Assembly: GCA_015058405.1 (NCBI GenBank)
Contig: SVCL01000091.1
Coordinates: 26,201 to 90,200, forward strand
DNA from: Clostridium sp.
Lineage (GTDB): Bacteria > Bacillota > Clostridia > Clostridiales > Clostridiaceae
DNA length: 64,000 bases
Direction: 5' to 3'
Of this stretch, positions 36,562 to 45,778 are shown piece after piece; the first letter of the stretch is position 1; each line of letters opens with the position of its first letter. A program made the translations under genes and the position numbers. Below the pieces are notes generated by a model, which was not told the DNA's origin, searched no databases, and saw nothing but the letters and a program-made list of their open reading frames with translations.

Positions 36562-37915
36562 TAGAATAATGTTTTCTGCTGTTTCTTCAGGCTCTGGAAA
36601 AACTTTAATTACTTGTGGTATTTTACAGGCTTTAATTAATAGAGGTCTTAAAACAGCCTCTTTTAAGTGTGGTCCTGATTATATAGATCCTATGTTTCAT
36701 TCTAAAGTTATAGGAGCAAAGTCTAGAAACCTAGATTCCTTCTTTGCTGATGAGAATATAGTTAGATACCTTTTAGAAAAGAACTCTAAAGATATGGATA
36801 TATCAGTAATGGAAGGTGTTATGGGATTTTATGATGGACTTGGAGGGATTTCTAAAAAAGCAAGTTCTTATGATGTAGCTAGAATAACTAAAACACCAGT
36901 AGTACTTATAATTAATGCTAAAGGAATGAGCCTTTCTGTATTACCTATAATAAAAGGTTTTATGGAATATGCAAGATATAGCAACATCCAAGGTGTAATT
37001 CTTAATAAAATGTCTAAAATAATATATGGTGATATAAAAAAACTTATTGAAGAGGAGCTTGATATAAAGGTAATTGGCTATGTTCCAGATGTAAAAGAGC
37101 TTACTATAGAAAGTAGACATTTAGGTCTTGTAAAGCCAGATGAAGTTGTTAACTTAAAGGATAAGTTAAATAGCTTAGCAGAGATTCTAGAAGAAACTTT
37201 AGAGATAGATGAAATAATAAAGTTAGCTAATTCAACAGAAGAGTTAGAATATACAAAGCCAGAAATAAAAACAGTAGAAGGAAAAGTTAAAATTGCAGTA
37301 GCAAGAGATGAAGCTTTTTGTTTCTATTATGAAGATAACTTAGAGCTATTAAAAGAAATGGGAGCAGAAATAACATATATAAGTCCATTAAAGGATAAAG
37401 ATTTTCCAGAGGATGTAGATGGATTAATCCTTGGGGGAGGGTATCCAGAACTATATGCAAAAACTCTTAGTGAAAATATAAGTTTTTTAAAATATTTAAA
37501 TAAGAAAATAAAAGAAGGTTTGCCATGTATAGCTGAGTGTGGAGGCTTCATGTATTTAAATAATTCTTTAGAAGATAAAGAAGGAAATAAGTATAAGATG
37601 GCAGAAATTTTAAATGGTGAATCCTATAAAACAGAAAGACTTGGAAGATTTGGCTACATTAATATAGAATGTTTAGAGGATAACTTTTTATGTAAAAAGG
37701 GAGAAATTATAAAGGCGCATGAATTTCATTATTGGGATAGTACAGTTTGTGGGGAAAGCTTTAAAGCTAAGAAGCCTTTAAGAAAAAGAAATTGGAACTG
37801 TATTAATGCTACAGATAATTTATTTGCAGGATACCCACATATTTATTTTTATTCTAATTTAGAAGTGCCTTATAGATTTTTAGTTAAATCATTAGAATAT
37901 GGGGGAAGAAAATGA
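36554..37915 (+). CDS. cbiA: Cobyrinate a,c-diamide synthase CbiA
   Basis: Glutamine- and ATP-dependent amidase of the a and c side chains; 453 aa. The N-terminal synthetase domain has the P-loop VSSGSGKTLITCGI, FKCGPDYIDPMFH and MEGVMGFYDGLGG. The C-terminal class I glutaminase domain has LGGGYPELYA and the nucleophile Cys in IAECGGFMYL, with HEFHYW supplying His. Overlaps of 8 and 4 bases with its neighbours. Confidence 0.95.
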   Translation: MSNRIMFSAVSSGSGKTLITCGILQALINRGLKTASFKCGPDYIDPMFHSKVIGAKSRNLDSFFADENIVRYLLEKNSKDMDISVMEGVMGFYDGLGGISKKASSYDVARITKTPVVLIINAKGMSLSVLPIIKGFMEYARYSNIQGVILNKMSKIIYGDIKKLIEEELDIKVIGYVPDVKELTIESRHLGLVKPDEVVNLKDKLNSLAEILEETLEIDEIIKLANSTEELEYTKPEIKTVEGKVKIAVARDEAFCFYYEDNLELLKEMGAEITYISPLKDKDFPEDVDGLILGGGYPELYAKTLSENISFLKYLNKKIKEGLPCIAECGGFMYLNNSLEDKEGNKYKMAEILNGESYKTERLGRFGYINIECLEDNFLCKKGEIIKAHEFHYWDSTVCGESFKAKKPLRKRNWNCINATDNLFAGYPHIYFYSNLEVPYRFLVKSLEYGGRK

Positions 37916-39000
37916 ATTTAGAAAAATCTTTAAAAGATATTGAGGCTATTAATGAAGATTATATTAAGGAAAGTAAAGAAAGATGGGATGGCATAGCTAA
38001 ACCTTTAAATAGTTTAGGGCTATTAGAAAAATCTATAACAAAGATAGCAGGAATAACTAAGTGCAAGAAAGTTGACTTAAGGAAAAAAGCTTTAGTTATA
38101 ATGTGTGCAGATAATGGTGTTGTAAAAGAAGGTGTTACTCAAACAGGAAGTGAAGTAACTGCTATAGTAACTAAGAATTTTACAAAAAAAGAAACTAGTG
38201 TTGCTATAATGTGCAATGATGCTGGAGTTGATATTTTTCCTGTAGATATTGGAGTAGAGTCTGATATAGAAGATTCTTTAAAAAGAGATGAGAAGGTAGT
38301 TCCTTTTAAAGTATTAGATAGAAAAATAGCTTATGGTACAAAGAATATGTTAGTAGAACCAGCTATGACTAGGGATGAATGTATAAGAGCTATTGAAGAG
38401 GGAATAACTTTAGTTAAGGAACTTAAAGATAAGGATTATAAAATAATTGCAACTGGTGAAATGGGCATAGGAAATACAACAACAAGCAGTGCAGTAGCTT
38501 CTATATTATTAAATAAATCAGTAGAAGAAGTTACAGGAAGAGGAGCAGGACTAAGCTCAAGCGGTCTTGAAAGAAAGATTAAAGTAATAAAAGAGTCTAT
38601 TAAGTTAAGAAATATAGATAAAGAAGATCCTATTGATATTTTAAGTAAAGTAGGAGGCTTTGATATTGCAGGTCTTGTTGGTGTTTTCATAGGTGGAGCT
38701 ATATATAAAATTCCAGTAATTATAGATGGATTTATATCAGGAATTGCAGCTTTATTAGCAGTTAAGTTAAATCCATTAATAAAAGATTATATATTAGCTT
38801 CTCATGTTTCTAAAGAGCCAGCAGGAATGATGTTATTAAAAGAATTAGATTTAAAACCACTTATAACTTGCGAAATGTGTCTTGGAGAAGGAACAGGAGC
38901 AGTTTTATTAATTCCTATATTAGAAATGGCAGCTAGTATTTATAATAATATGAGTACTTTTCAAGATATAGATGTAGAAGAGTATAAGCCATTAGATTAG
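37912..39000 (+). CDS. cobT: Nicotinate-nucleotide:dimethylbenzimidazole phosphoribosyltransferase CobT
   Basis: Makes alpha-ribazole phosphate (or an analogue with another base) for the lower ligand; 362 aa. Motifs: RWDGIAKPLNSLGLLE, IMCADNGVVKEGVTQTGSEV, TGEMGIGNTTTSSAVA, GRGAGLSSSGLERK and the catalytic Glu region MCLGEGTGAVLL. No lower-ligand synthesis genes (bza or bluB) lie in the window, so the native base is unknown. Confidence 0.95.
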   Translation: MNLEKSLKDIEAINEDYIKESKERWDGIAKPLNSLGLLEKSITKIAGITKCKKVDLRKKALVIMCADNGVVKEGVTQTGSEVTAIVTKNFTKKETSVAIMCNDAGVDIFPVDIGVESDIEDSLKRDEKVVPFKVLDRKIAYGTKNMLVEPAMTRDECIRAIEEGITLVKELKDKDYKIIATGEMGIGNTTTSSAVASILLNKSVEEVTGRGAGLSSSGLERKIKVIKESIKLRNIDKEDPIDILSKVGGFDIAGLVGVFIGGAIYKIPVIIDGFISGIAALLAVKLNPLIKDYILASHVSKEPAGMMLLKELDLKPLITCEMCLGEGTGAVLLIPILEMAASIYNNMSTFQDIDVEEYKPLD

Positions 39001-39011
39001 GAGGATAATGT

Positions 39012-39545
39012 ATGATAACTTTAGTAACAGGGGGAAGTGGCAGCGGTAAATCAGAATTTGCTGAGAATATAGCCTGTTCTTATAAAAGTGAAAAACTAAT
39101 ATATATTGCAACTATGATGGCTTTTGATAATGAATCTTTAAAAAAGATAGAAAGACATAAGGAAATGAGAAAGCACAAGAATTTTCATACTATAGAATGT
39201 CCAGTAAACCTAAAGAAAGTAAATGTTCCTAAAGATTCTACTGTTTTAATTGATTGCTTATCTAACTTAGTGGCAAATGAAATGTATAGTGATGAAGGTA
39301 GTGGAGTTTTAACTGTTAAAACAGTTATAGAAGGAGTAGAAAATATAATAAGACAATCAAAGAACTTAGTTATAGTAACAAATGAAGTGTTTTCAGATGG
39401 GGTAGAATATAGTGAAGAAACTAAAAGATATTTAAAGTACTTAGGTAATATAAATGAGTATTTAGGTAAAATATCAGATGAAGTTATAGAAGTAGTTTAT
39501 TCTATTCCAATTTATCATAAAGGGGGGAAGAATAATGCTAATTAA
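39012..39545 (+). CDS. cobU: Adenosylcobinamide kinase/guanylyltransferase CobU
   Basis: Phosphorylates adenosylcobinamide and transfers GMP; 177 aa, typical length. P-loop VTGGSGSGKSEFAE at 5-18, the guanylylated His in ERHKEMR near 58, DCLSNLVANEM near 80, and VTNEVFSDGVEY near 120. All key residues are present, so this is the functional copy; a shorter diverged paralogue lies two genes downstream. Confidence 0.93.
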   Translation: MITLVTGGSGSGKSEFAENIACSYKSEKLIYIATMMAFDNESLKKIERHKEMRKHKNFHTIECPVNLKKVNVPKDSTVLIDCLSNLVANEMYSDEGSGVLTVKTVIEGVENIIRQSKNLVIVTNEVFSDGVEYSEETKRYLKYLGNINEYLGKISDEVIEVVYSIPIYHKGGKNNAN

Positions 39546-40299
39546 CGCTTTAAAAATAGCCTTTTCTATGTATTCTAAAATTTCTATGCCAAGGACAGAT
39601 TGGAATAAAGAAAACATGAAATATGCTATGTGCTTTTTTCCTTTAGTAGGAGCTGTAATAGGAGCTATTGTAGTATTCTTTGGTAATATTGCAGATGTTT
39701 TAAACTTAGGTAATATATTTAGGACATCAATATATGTACTTATTCCTGTAATAATAACAGGAGGAATTCATTTAGATGGATTCTTAGATACTTCAGATGC
39801 TTTAAGCTCTTATCAAGATAGGGAAAAGAAGTTAGAAATATTAAAAGATCCACATACAGGTGCATTTGCAATAATAAGTGCTGCAGCTTATTTTGTATTA
39901 CAATTTGGAGTATGGAGTGAAGTTAAGGGAAAATCTTTACTAATATTAGCTTTAGGTTTTGTATTATCAAGATCTTTAAGTGGATTAAGTATAGTTACTT
40001 TTAAATGTGCTAAAAATAGTGGTCTTGCAGCAAGTTTTTCAGATGCAGCTCAAAAGGAAAGAGTAAAATATACTATGTATTTTTATATAGTATTAGTATT
40101 TATTCTTATGGTACTTGTAGATAAGTTTTTAGGAATAGCAGCTTTTGTAAGTGCTATATTAGTATTTTTACATTATAAACATATGTCCATGAAAGAGTTT
40201 GGTGGAATAACAGGAGACTTAGCAGGATATTTTCTTCAAGTTTCAGAAGTTTTAATGGCTTTAACTGTAGTTTTATTAGAAAAGATATTATTAATGTAA
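39535..40299 (+). CDS. cobS: Adenosylcobinamide-GDP ribazoletransferase (cobalamin synthase) CobS
   Basis: Polytopic membrane enzyme of 254 aa that joins adenosylcobinamide-GDP and alpha-ribazole (or its phosphate). The metal-binding motif GGIHLDGFLDTSDAL is near 77-91, with DREKKLEILKDPHTGAFA following. Later GGITGDLAGYFLQVSE completes the active-site signature. About six hydrophobic segments follow from 35 onward. It overlaps cobU by 11 bases. Confidence 0.95.
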   Translation: MLINALKIAFSMYSKISMPRTDWNKENMKYAMCFFPLVGAVIGAIVVFFGNIADVLNLGNIFRTSIYVLIPVIITGGIHLDGFLDTSDALSSYQDREKKLEILKDPHTGAFAIISAAAYFVLQFGVWSEVKGKSLLILALGFVLSRSLSGLSIVTFKCAKNSGLAASFSDAAQKERVKYTMYFYIVLVFILMVLVDKFLGIAAFVSAILVFLHYKHMSMKEFGGITGDLAGYFLQVSEVLMALTVVLLEKILLM

Positions 40300-40318
40300 T
40301 TAAAGGAAGGGAAAGCTT

Positions 40319-40717
40319 ATGAAATTTGTTATAGGTGGAGAGTTTCAAGGAAAGCTAGAATTTGCTTTAAACTTAGTAGGCGCAAAGGAAGAAGAAGCTT
40401 TAGATTTAGCTAAGGAATCTTTTGAAGAATTAAAAGGCAAAAAGATAATTTATAATCTTAATTTATTTATAAAGAAACTCCTTACTGAAGGTAAAGAACA
40501 AGAGGAAATAGAGGACATAATAAGTAATATAATTAATGAAAATCCAGAGATAATTATAGTTACTACTGAAATAGGTTATGGCATTGTACCTATGGACAAG
40601 TTTGATAGAAACTATAGGGAGGTTACAGGAAGAATATGTTGTGGTATTGCTAAAAAAGCTAATAAAGTTTATAGAGTAGTTTGTGGCATTGGTAATCTTA
40701 TAAAAGGAGAGGATTAA
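40319..40717 (+). CDS. Short CobU-like paralogue
   Basis: A 132-aa protein related to CobU. The start resembles its P-loop but reads GGEFQGKLEFA: Lys is kept, but the following Ser/Thr is Leu. The end matches the CobU nucleotide-binding segment (TTEIGYGIVPMDKFDRNYRE, GRICCGIAKKANKVYRVVCG). The guanylylation His segment (ERHxxxR) is missing. It lies between cobS and cobC in the operon, 19 bases after cobS. It may be a regulatory or partner subunit, or a degenerating copy. The full-length cobU upstream makes it non-essential for the known activity. Confidence 0.75.
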   Translation: MKFVIGGEFQGKLEFALNLVGAKEEEALDLAKESFEELKGKKIIYNLNLFIKKLLTEGKEQEEIEDIISNIINENPEIIIVTTEIGYGIVPMDKFDRNYREVTGRICCGIAKKANKVYRVVCGIGNLIKGED

Positions 40718-40718
40718 T

Positions 40719-41309
40719 ATTAAAGTTTTACTTATTCGTCATTCGAAAACTAAAGGAAATCTAGAAAAAAGATATATAGGAACAACAGATGAAAGCCTTA
40801 TAGAGGAAGGAATAAATCTTGCAAAATCAAAGTCATTTCCAAAAGTTCAAGTAGTATATGCAAGTCCTCTAAAAAGATGTATAGAGACAGCAAAGATAGT
40901 TTATAAAGATTTAGAGCCTGTAATTTATGATGGGTTAAGAGAATGTGACTTTGGAGAATTTGAAAATAAAAATTATAAAGAACTTTCAGGAAATGCAAAC
41001 TACCAAAAGTGGATAGACAGTAATGGGAAGTTACCTTTTCCAGGAGGAGAAGATGTAGAAAGCTTTAAAGAGAGATGTGTAAATTCCTTTATGGAAGTTA
41101 TAGATAATATGATTGAAAGAAAGATAGATACAGGAGCTTTAGTAGTACATGGAGGCACTATAATGGCTATTTTAGATAAGTTTTCAAAGGATGAAAGAAC
41201 TTATTATGATTTTCAAGTTAAAAACTGTGAAGGTTATGTTATAGAAATAGATAATAGTTTATGGACAAGTGGTAAAAAAGAAATAGTTATAAAAGAAAAG
41301 ATGGAGTAA
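40719..41309 (+). CDS. cobC: Alpha-ribazole phosphatase CobC with ATT start codon
   Basis: Histidine phosphatase superfamily, 196 aa, which dephosphorylates alpha-ribazole phosphate or adenosylcobalamin phosphate. The frame reads IKVLLIRHSKTKGN from 40719, with catalytic Arg-His at residues 7-8 and further motifs YIGTTDESL, VYASPLKRCIETA, ECDFGEFE and LVVHGGTI (second His). The family starts MKVLLIRH, so the ATT at 40719 stands exactly where Met belongs. No ATG, GTG or TTG lies upstream of the catalytic motif; the first ATG, at 41091, would remove it. AGGAGAGG is 6 bases before the ATT. RHG is RHS here. Confidence 0.85.
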   Translation: MKVLLIRHSKTKGNLEKRYIGTTDESLIEEGINLAKSKSFPKVQVVYASPLKRCIETAKIVYKDLEPVIYDGLRECDFGEFENKNYKELSGNANYQKWIDSNGKLPFPGGEDVESFKERCVNSFMEVIDNMIERKIDTGALVVHGGTIMAILDKFSKDERTYYDFQVKNCEGYVIEIDNSLWTSGKKEIVIKEKME

Positions 41310-41311
41310 AT

Positions 41312-42277
41312 ATGAAGTTAACATTAATAGCTTTAAGCCTTGGGTTTATACTAGATTTATGTTTTGGTGACCCAAGAAATTTTCCTCATATAATAATTTA
41401 TATAGGAAAGTTAATTAGTAAATTAGAAAAGATTATTAGAAAAGTTTTACCTAAGGATAGTAAGGGAGAGCTTATAGGTGGAGTAATATTAGTTATACTT
41501 GTAACTGGGATTTCCACAGGAATAACCTTTGGTATTTTAAACTTAGCAGAAAGAATGAATACATATTTTAGACTGGCTATTGAAACATTTATTTGTTATC
41601 AGCTTTTAGCAACTAAGTCTTTAAAGGATGAAAGTATGAAGGTATATAAGTCCTTAAAGAAAGGTGATTTAGAAGAAGCTAGGTTTAATGTATCAATGAT
41701 AGTAGGTAGAGATACTAAAAGTTTAACAGAAGAAGGAGTAACAAAGGCAGCAGTAGAAACAGTAGCAGAAAATACTTCAGATGGTATTATAGCTCCTATA
41801 ATATTTATGTTCTTAGGGGGAGCTACTTTAGGAGTATTCTATAAAGCAGTAAATACTATGGATTCTATGGTAGGATACAAAAATGATAAGTATCTTTACT
41901 TTGGAAGAGCAGCTGCAAAGTTAGATGATGTGTTAAATTACATTCCTTCAAGAATATCAGGATATTTAATTATATTAGCAGCCTTTATTACAGGCATGGA
42001 TGGTAAAGGTGCTTATAAGATATTTAAAAGAGATAGATATAATCATGCAAGTCCAAATTCAGCTCAAACAGAATCAGCTTGTGCAGGAGCACTAGGAGTA
42101 GAACTAGCTGGTGATGCTTATTACTTTGGAAAGTTATATAAGAAGAAAACTATAGGAGACAATTTAAGAAAAATAGAATATGAAGATATAAGAAATGCTA
42201 ATAAGCTTTTATATGTATCAGCCTTTTTAGGTATGATTATATTTGGGTTAATTAAGGTTACAATTATTTTATTATAA
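41312..42277 (+). CDS. cbiB: Adenosylcobinamide-phosphate synthase CbiB
   Basis: Membrane protein of 321 aa that attaches aminopropanol phosphate (from CobD) to adenosylcobyric acid. Motifs: LDLCFGDPRNFPHIIIYIGK near 15-35, ETVAENTSDGIIAPIIF near 148-164, NTMDSMVGYKNDKYLYFGRA near 187-206 and HASPNSAQTESACAGALG near 246. Hydrophobic segments are spread through the chain. Two bases separate it from cobC. Confidence 0.95.
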   Translation: MKLTLIALSLGFILDLCFGDPRNFPHIIIYIGKLISKLEKIIRKVLPKDSKGELIGGVILVILVTGISTGITFGILNLAERMNTYFRLAIETFICYQLLATKSLKDESMKVYKSLKKGDLEEARFNVSMIVGRDTKSLTEEGVTKAAVETVAENTSDGIIAPIIFMFLGGATLGVFYKAVNTMDSMVGYKNDKYLYFGRAAAKLDDVLNYIPSRISGYLIILAAFITGMDGKGAYKIFKRDRYNHASPNSAQTESACAGALGVELAGDAYYFGKLYKKKTIGDNLRKIEYEDIRNANKLLYVSAFLGMIIFGLIKVTIILL

Positions 42278-42292
42278 GAAGGTGAATGTATT

Positions 42293-43786
42293 ATGGCAAA
42301 GTCAATAATGATACAAGGTACTATGTCTAATGTAGGTAAAAGTTTATTAGTTGCAGGTCTTTGTAGAATATTTAAAGAAGATGGATATAAGGTAGTACCT
42401 TTTAAGTCACAAAACATGGCTTTAAATTCTTTTATTACAGAAGAAGGATTAGAAATGGGAAGAGCACAGGTAATGCAGGCAGAAGCTGCTAAGATAAAGC
42501 CTTCTGTTCTTATGAATCCTATTTTATTAAAGCCAACAAATGATGTAGGCTCTCAAGTAATAGTAAATGGTGAAGTTCTAGGTAACATGAAGGCTGTGGA
42601 CTATTTTAAATATAAGAAAAAGCTTATACCAGATATAATGAAGGCTTATAATGAGCTGGATAAGGAATATGACATTATAGTTATAGAAGGAGCTGGAAGT
42701 CCTGCTGAAATTAATTTGAAGAGTGAAGACATAGTAAACATGGGCATGGCAAAGATGGCAAAAGCACCTGTTCTTCTAGCTGGAGATATAGATAGAGGTG
42801 GAGTATTTGCTCAGCTTATGGGGACTGTAATGCTTCTTGAAGAGGCTGAAAAAGCTTTAGTTAAGGGAACTATAATTAATAAGTTTAGAGGAGATAAAAA
42901 CATATTAATGCCTGGTGTAGAAATGCTTGAAGATATGAGCAAAATACCAGTAGTAGGTGTAGTACCTTATATGAATGTAGATATAGATGATGAAGACAGT
43001 TTATCAGAAAGATTCACTAAAAAGGTAACAGCAGGTCTTGTAGATATAGCAGTTATAAGACTTCCTAGAATATCTAACTTTACAGATTTTAATGTTCTAG
43101 AAGGTGTAGAAGGTGTATCACTTAGATATGTTAGCACACCAGGAGAACTTAATAATCCTGATATGATAATATTACCTGGAACTAAAAATACTATGGAAGA
43201 TTTATTATGGATGAGACAATGTGGTTTAGAAGCTGCCATTTTAAAAGAAGCCAGCAAAGGTAAAATAGTATTTGGAATATGTGGTGGATATCAAATGCTT
43301 GGAGAAACTTTAAGTGATCCATATAAAGTAGAATCAGGTGGAGAAATTAAAGGTATGGGACTTTTACCTATGAAAACAGTATTTAAGAAGGAAAAGACAA
43401 GAACTAGAGTTACTGGAGAGTTTAATAATATTGAAGGTAAACTTAAAGATTTATCTAAAGTATCTTTTGAAGGATACGAAATTCATATGGGAAATACAGA
43501 AAGTTTAAAGAAAGATATAAGCTTAACTAAACTAAGTAATGGAACAATAGATGGTGCTTTTTATAACAATGTTTATGGAAGTTATGTTCATGGAATATTT
43601 GACTCTGAAGGTGTAGTTAAAGGATTATTAATTAGTTTATTTAAAGAGAAAAATTTAGATTATAGTGATATTTTAACCTTTGACCACAAAAAATATAAAG
43701 AAGAGCAATATGATATTCTTGCAAAGATAGTTAGAGAGAATGTAGACATGAAGAAAATTTATGAAATATTGGAGGCTGGAGCATGA
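42293..43786 (+). CDS. cbiP: Cobyric acid synthase CbiP
   Basis: Glutamine-dependent amidation of side chains b, d, e and g; 497 aa. The synthetase domain has [32 protein letters not shown] and [12 protein letters not shown]. The glutaminase domain has [11 protein letters not shown] and the nucleophile Cys in [11 protein letters not shown], with His in SYVHGIFD. It overlaps cobA by 4 bases (ATGA). Confidence 0.95.
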   Translation: MAKSIMIQGTMSNVGKSLLVAGLCRIFKEDGYKVVPFKSQNMALNSFITEEGLEMGRAQVMQAEAAKIKPSVLMNPILLKPTNDVGSQVIVNGEVLGNMKAVDYFKYKKKLIPDIMKAYNELDKEYDIIVIEGAGSPAEINLKSEDIVNMGMAKMAKAPVLLAGDIDRGGVFAQLMGTVMLLEEAEKALVKGTIINKFRGDKNILMPGVEMLEDMSKIPVVGVVPYMNVDIDDEDSLSERFTKKVTAGLVDIAVIRLPRISNFTDFNVLEGVEGVSLRYVSTPGELNNPDMIILPGTKNTMEDLLWMRQCGLEAAILKEASKGKIVFGICGGYQMLGETLSDPYKVESGGEIKGMGLLPMKTVFKKEKTRTRVTGEFNNIEGKLKDLSKVSFEGYEIHMGNTESLKKDISLTKLSNGTIDGAFYNNVYGSYVHGIFDSEGVVKGLLISLFKEKNLDYSDILTFDHKKYKEEQYDILAKIVRENVDMKKIYEILEAGA

Positions 43787-44307
43787 GTGGATTAATACAT
43801 ATTTATTGTGGTGATGGTAAAGGTAAAACTACTGCATCAATTGGATTAAGTGTTAGAGCAGTTGGAAGTGGAATGAAGGTTATATTTACTCAATTTCTTA
43901 AAAACAATAAATCAAGTGAGTTAAAGGTATTAAAGTCATTACCAAACTTAGAAGTAGTACCTTGTGAAAAGTCCTTTGGATTTTTTAAATTCATGAGTGA
44001 CGAAGAGAAGAAGGAAGCTAAAGAAGTGTATTCTAATCTTTTAACTACAGTAATAGATAAGGCTATTAAGGAAAATGTGGACTTATTAGTACTAGATGAA
44101 ATTATGGCAACATATAATCATGGTCTTATAGATAAGGAGTATTTCTTAAACTTCTTAAAGAATAAACCAGAAAAATTAGAAGTTGTTATGACAGGAAGAG
44201 ACCCAAAGGAAGAATTAATAACCTTGGCTAATTATGTATCTAATGTACAAAAGGTAAAACATCCTTTTGATGAAGGTATCATGGCTAGAGTAGGAATAGA
44301 AATGTAG
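43783..44307 (+). CDS. cobA: Cob(I)alamin adenosyltransferase, CobA/BtuR type
   Basis: Adenosylates Co(I) corrinoids; 174 aa. The family P-loop [16 protein letters not shown] is at 8-23, FTQFLKN near 46, [14 protein letters not shown] near 105 and [14 protein letters not shown] near 140. CobA here means the adenosyltransferase (also BtuR or CobO), not the uroporphyrinogen methyltransferase of the same name, which is absent from the window. Confidence 0.94.
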   Translation: MSGLIHIYCGDGKGKTTASIGLSVRAVGSGMKVIFTQFLKNNKSSELKVLKSLPNLEVVPCEKSFGFFKFMSDEEKKEAKEVYSNLLTTVIDKAIKENVDLLVLDEIMATYNHGLIDKEYFLNFLKNKPEKLEVVMTGRDPKEELITLANYVSNVQKVKHPFDEGIMARVGIEM

Positions 44308-44318
44308 GAGTTAAACAA

Positions 44319-44960
44319 ATGAAAGTAGAATTAGAAAAGGTATTACCAAGAGATATAGAATCAAGAAGTTTTGAAATAATTACTGAAGAGCTTGGAGATA
44401 TAAAGCTTGATAAGGATAAGGAAAAGATAATTAAGCGTGTAATTCATACTACAGCAGATTTTGACTATGTAAATACGTTAACTTTTTCAGATGATGTAGT
44501 AAATAAAGCTATGGAAGCTATAAAAAGAGGAGCATGCATAGTTACTGATACTCAAATGGGTAAATCAGGCATAAATAAAAGAGCTTTAGCTAAACATGGT
44601 GGAGAAGTATTCTGCTTTATGTCAGATGAAGATGTAGCAGAAATAGCTAAAAAAAATGGAACTACTAGAGCAACAGCTAGTATGGATAAGGCAGCAAGCT
44701 TAGATAAGGAAATAATATTTGCTATAGGTAATGCACCTACAGCTCTTGTTAGACTTTATGAGCTTATAGAAGAGAAGAAAATAGATCCTGTTATGGTAAT
44801 TGGAGTTCCTGTTGGATTTGTAAATGTAGTAGAATCAAAGGAATTGATTATAAAATCAGGAGTAAATCATATAGTTAATAGAGGTAGAAAAGGTGGAAGT
44901 AATGTAGCGGCTGCTATATGTAATGCACTTCTTTATATGATTGATGATAATAGAGAATAA
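44319..44960 (+). CDS. cbiC: Cobalt-precorrin-8 methylmutase CbiC
   Basis: Moves the C11 methyl group to C12 to give cobyrinate; 213 aa. The catalytic His is in VIHTTADFDYVNTLTFSDD near 46-50, with IESRSFEII at 16 and DTQMGKSGINK near 85. GNAPTALVRL and GVPVGFVNVVESKE are family hallmarks. It is the last gene of the operon and is followed by a strong terminator. Confidence 0.95.
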   Translation: MKVELEKVLPRDIESRSFEIITEELGDIKLDKDKEKIIKRVIHTTADFDYVNTLTFSDDVVNKAMEAIKRGACIVTDTQMGKSGINKRALAKHGGEVFCFMSDEDVAEIAKKNGTTRATASMDKAASLDKEIIFAIGNAPTALVRLYELIEEKKIDPVMVIGVPVGFVNVVESKELIIKSGVNHIVNRGRKGGSNVAAAICNALLYMIDDNRE

Positions 44961-44970
44961 AAAAACTTTT

Positions 44971-45001
44971 ATAACAGTCCTTCAAAGGGCTGTTATTTTT
45001 G
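44971..45001 (+). terminator. Terminator of the cobalamin operon
   Basis: ATAACAGTCCTT pairs with AGGGCTGTTAT over a short loop, followed by T5. It lies 10 bases after the cbiC stop. Confidence 0.88.
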
Positions 45002-45051
45002 CCTGAAAAATTATATAATTCAAGTATATTACATTTTAGGGGGTTAAAAGG

Positions 45052-45756
45052 TTGAAGTTAATATGTATACCCTATGCAGGGGGATCAGAAATAATTTATC
45101 ATAAGTGGAGAAGTAAACTAATGCCTGAAATAGAACTTATTCCAGCTAAGCTAAAAGGTAGAGGTTCAAGGTTTTGTGAGGATTTTTATGAAACTTTGGA
45201 GGAAGCAGTAGATGATATCTTCGATCAAGTAAAAGATAAAATTAAAGATGAAGAGTACGGAATATTTGGACATAGTATGGGAGGAGTTCTTGCTTATGAA
45301 TTATATTATAAGATATTAAAAGAAGGCTATAATACTCCAAAGCATATGTTTTTTTCAGGTTCAAGATGTCCTAGAATAAAAGGCTATGAAAAAAATAGGC
45401 ATTTACTTTCAGATGAAGAATTCCTAAAGGAGATAGCAGATCTTGGAGGAACTCCAAAGGAAGTATTAGAGAATAAAGAGTTATTAGAATTATGTTTACC
45501 TATTTTAAAAAGTGATTTTAAAATGTTAGAAACTTATAAGCATAAGGAAAAGTCAGAAGATATTAAGTGTGATGTTACTGTTTTAAACGGTAAAGAAGAT
45601 GATATAAGTAAAGAATGCATATATGGTTGGTGTGATGTGACTGAAGGAGTTGGTACTGTACATAATTTTGAAGGAGGTCACTTCTTTTTAGATGATAATC
45701 TAGACTCTATTATAAGGTTAATAAAAGATAATTTACTTACAGTAAAGGTATATTAA
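45052..45756 (+). CDS. Type II thioesterase (GrsT-like alpha/beta hydrolase)
   Basis: Alpha/beta hydrolase of 234 aa matching external thioesterases that unload mis-primed carrier proteins in NRPS and PKS systems. The N-terminus ICIPYAGGSEIIYHKW and the nucleophile elbow FGHSMGGVLAYEL are diagnostic. The acid is in VLNGKEDDIS and the His in FEGGHFFLDD. No signal peptide. The start is TTG at 45052, about 7 bases after GGGGG. No synthetase lies within the window, so it is an orphan here; oleate hydratase lies directly downstream. Confidence 0.85.
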   Translation: MKLICIPYAGGSEIIYHKWRSKLMPEIELIPAKLKGRGSRFCEDFYETLEEAVDDIFDQVKDKIKDEEYGIFGHSMGGVLAYELYYKILKEGYNTPKHMFFSGSRCPRIKGYEKNRHLLSDEEFLKEIADLGGTPKEVLENKELLELCLPILKSDFKMLETYKHKEKSEDIKCDVTVLNGKEDDISKECIYGWCDVTEGVGTVHNFEGGHFFLDDNLDSIIRLIKDNLLTVKVY

Positions 45757-45778
45757 TAATGTAAGGGGATGAAAGTTT

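Noticed and set aside
40719..41309. cobC as a truncated pseudogene starting at 41091
   Set aside because: The upstream frame is open, fully conserved and has a ribosome site; only the start codon is unusual.
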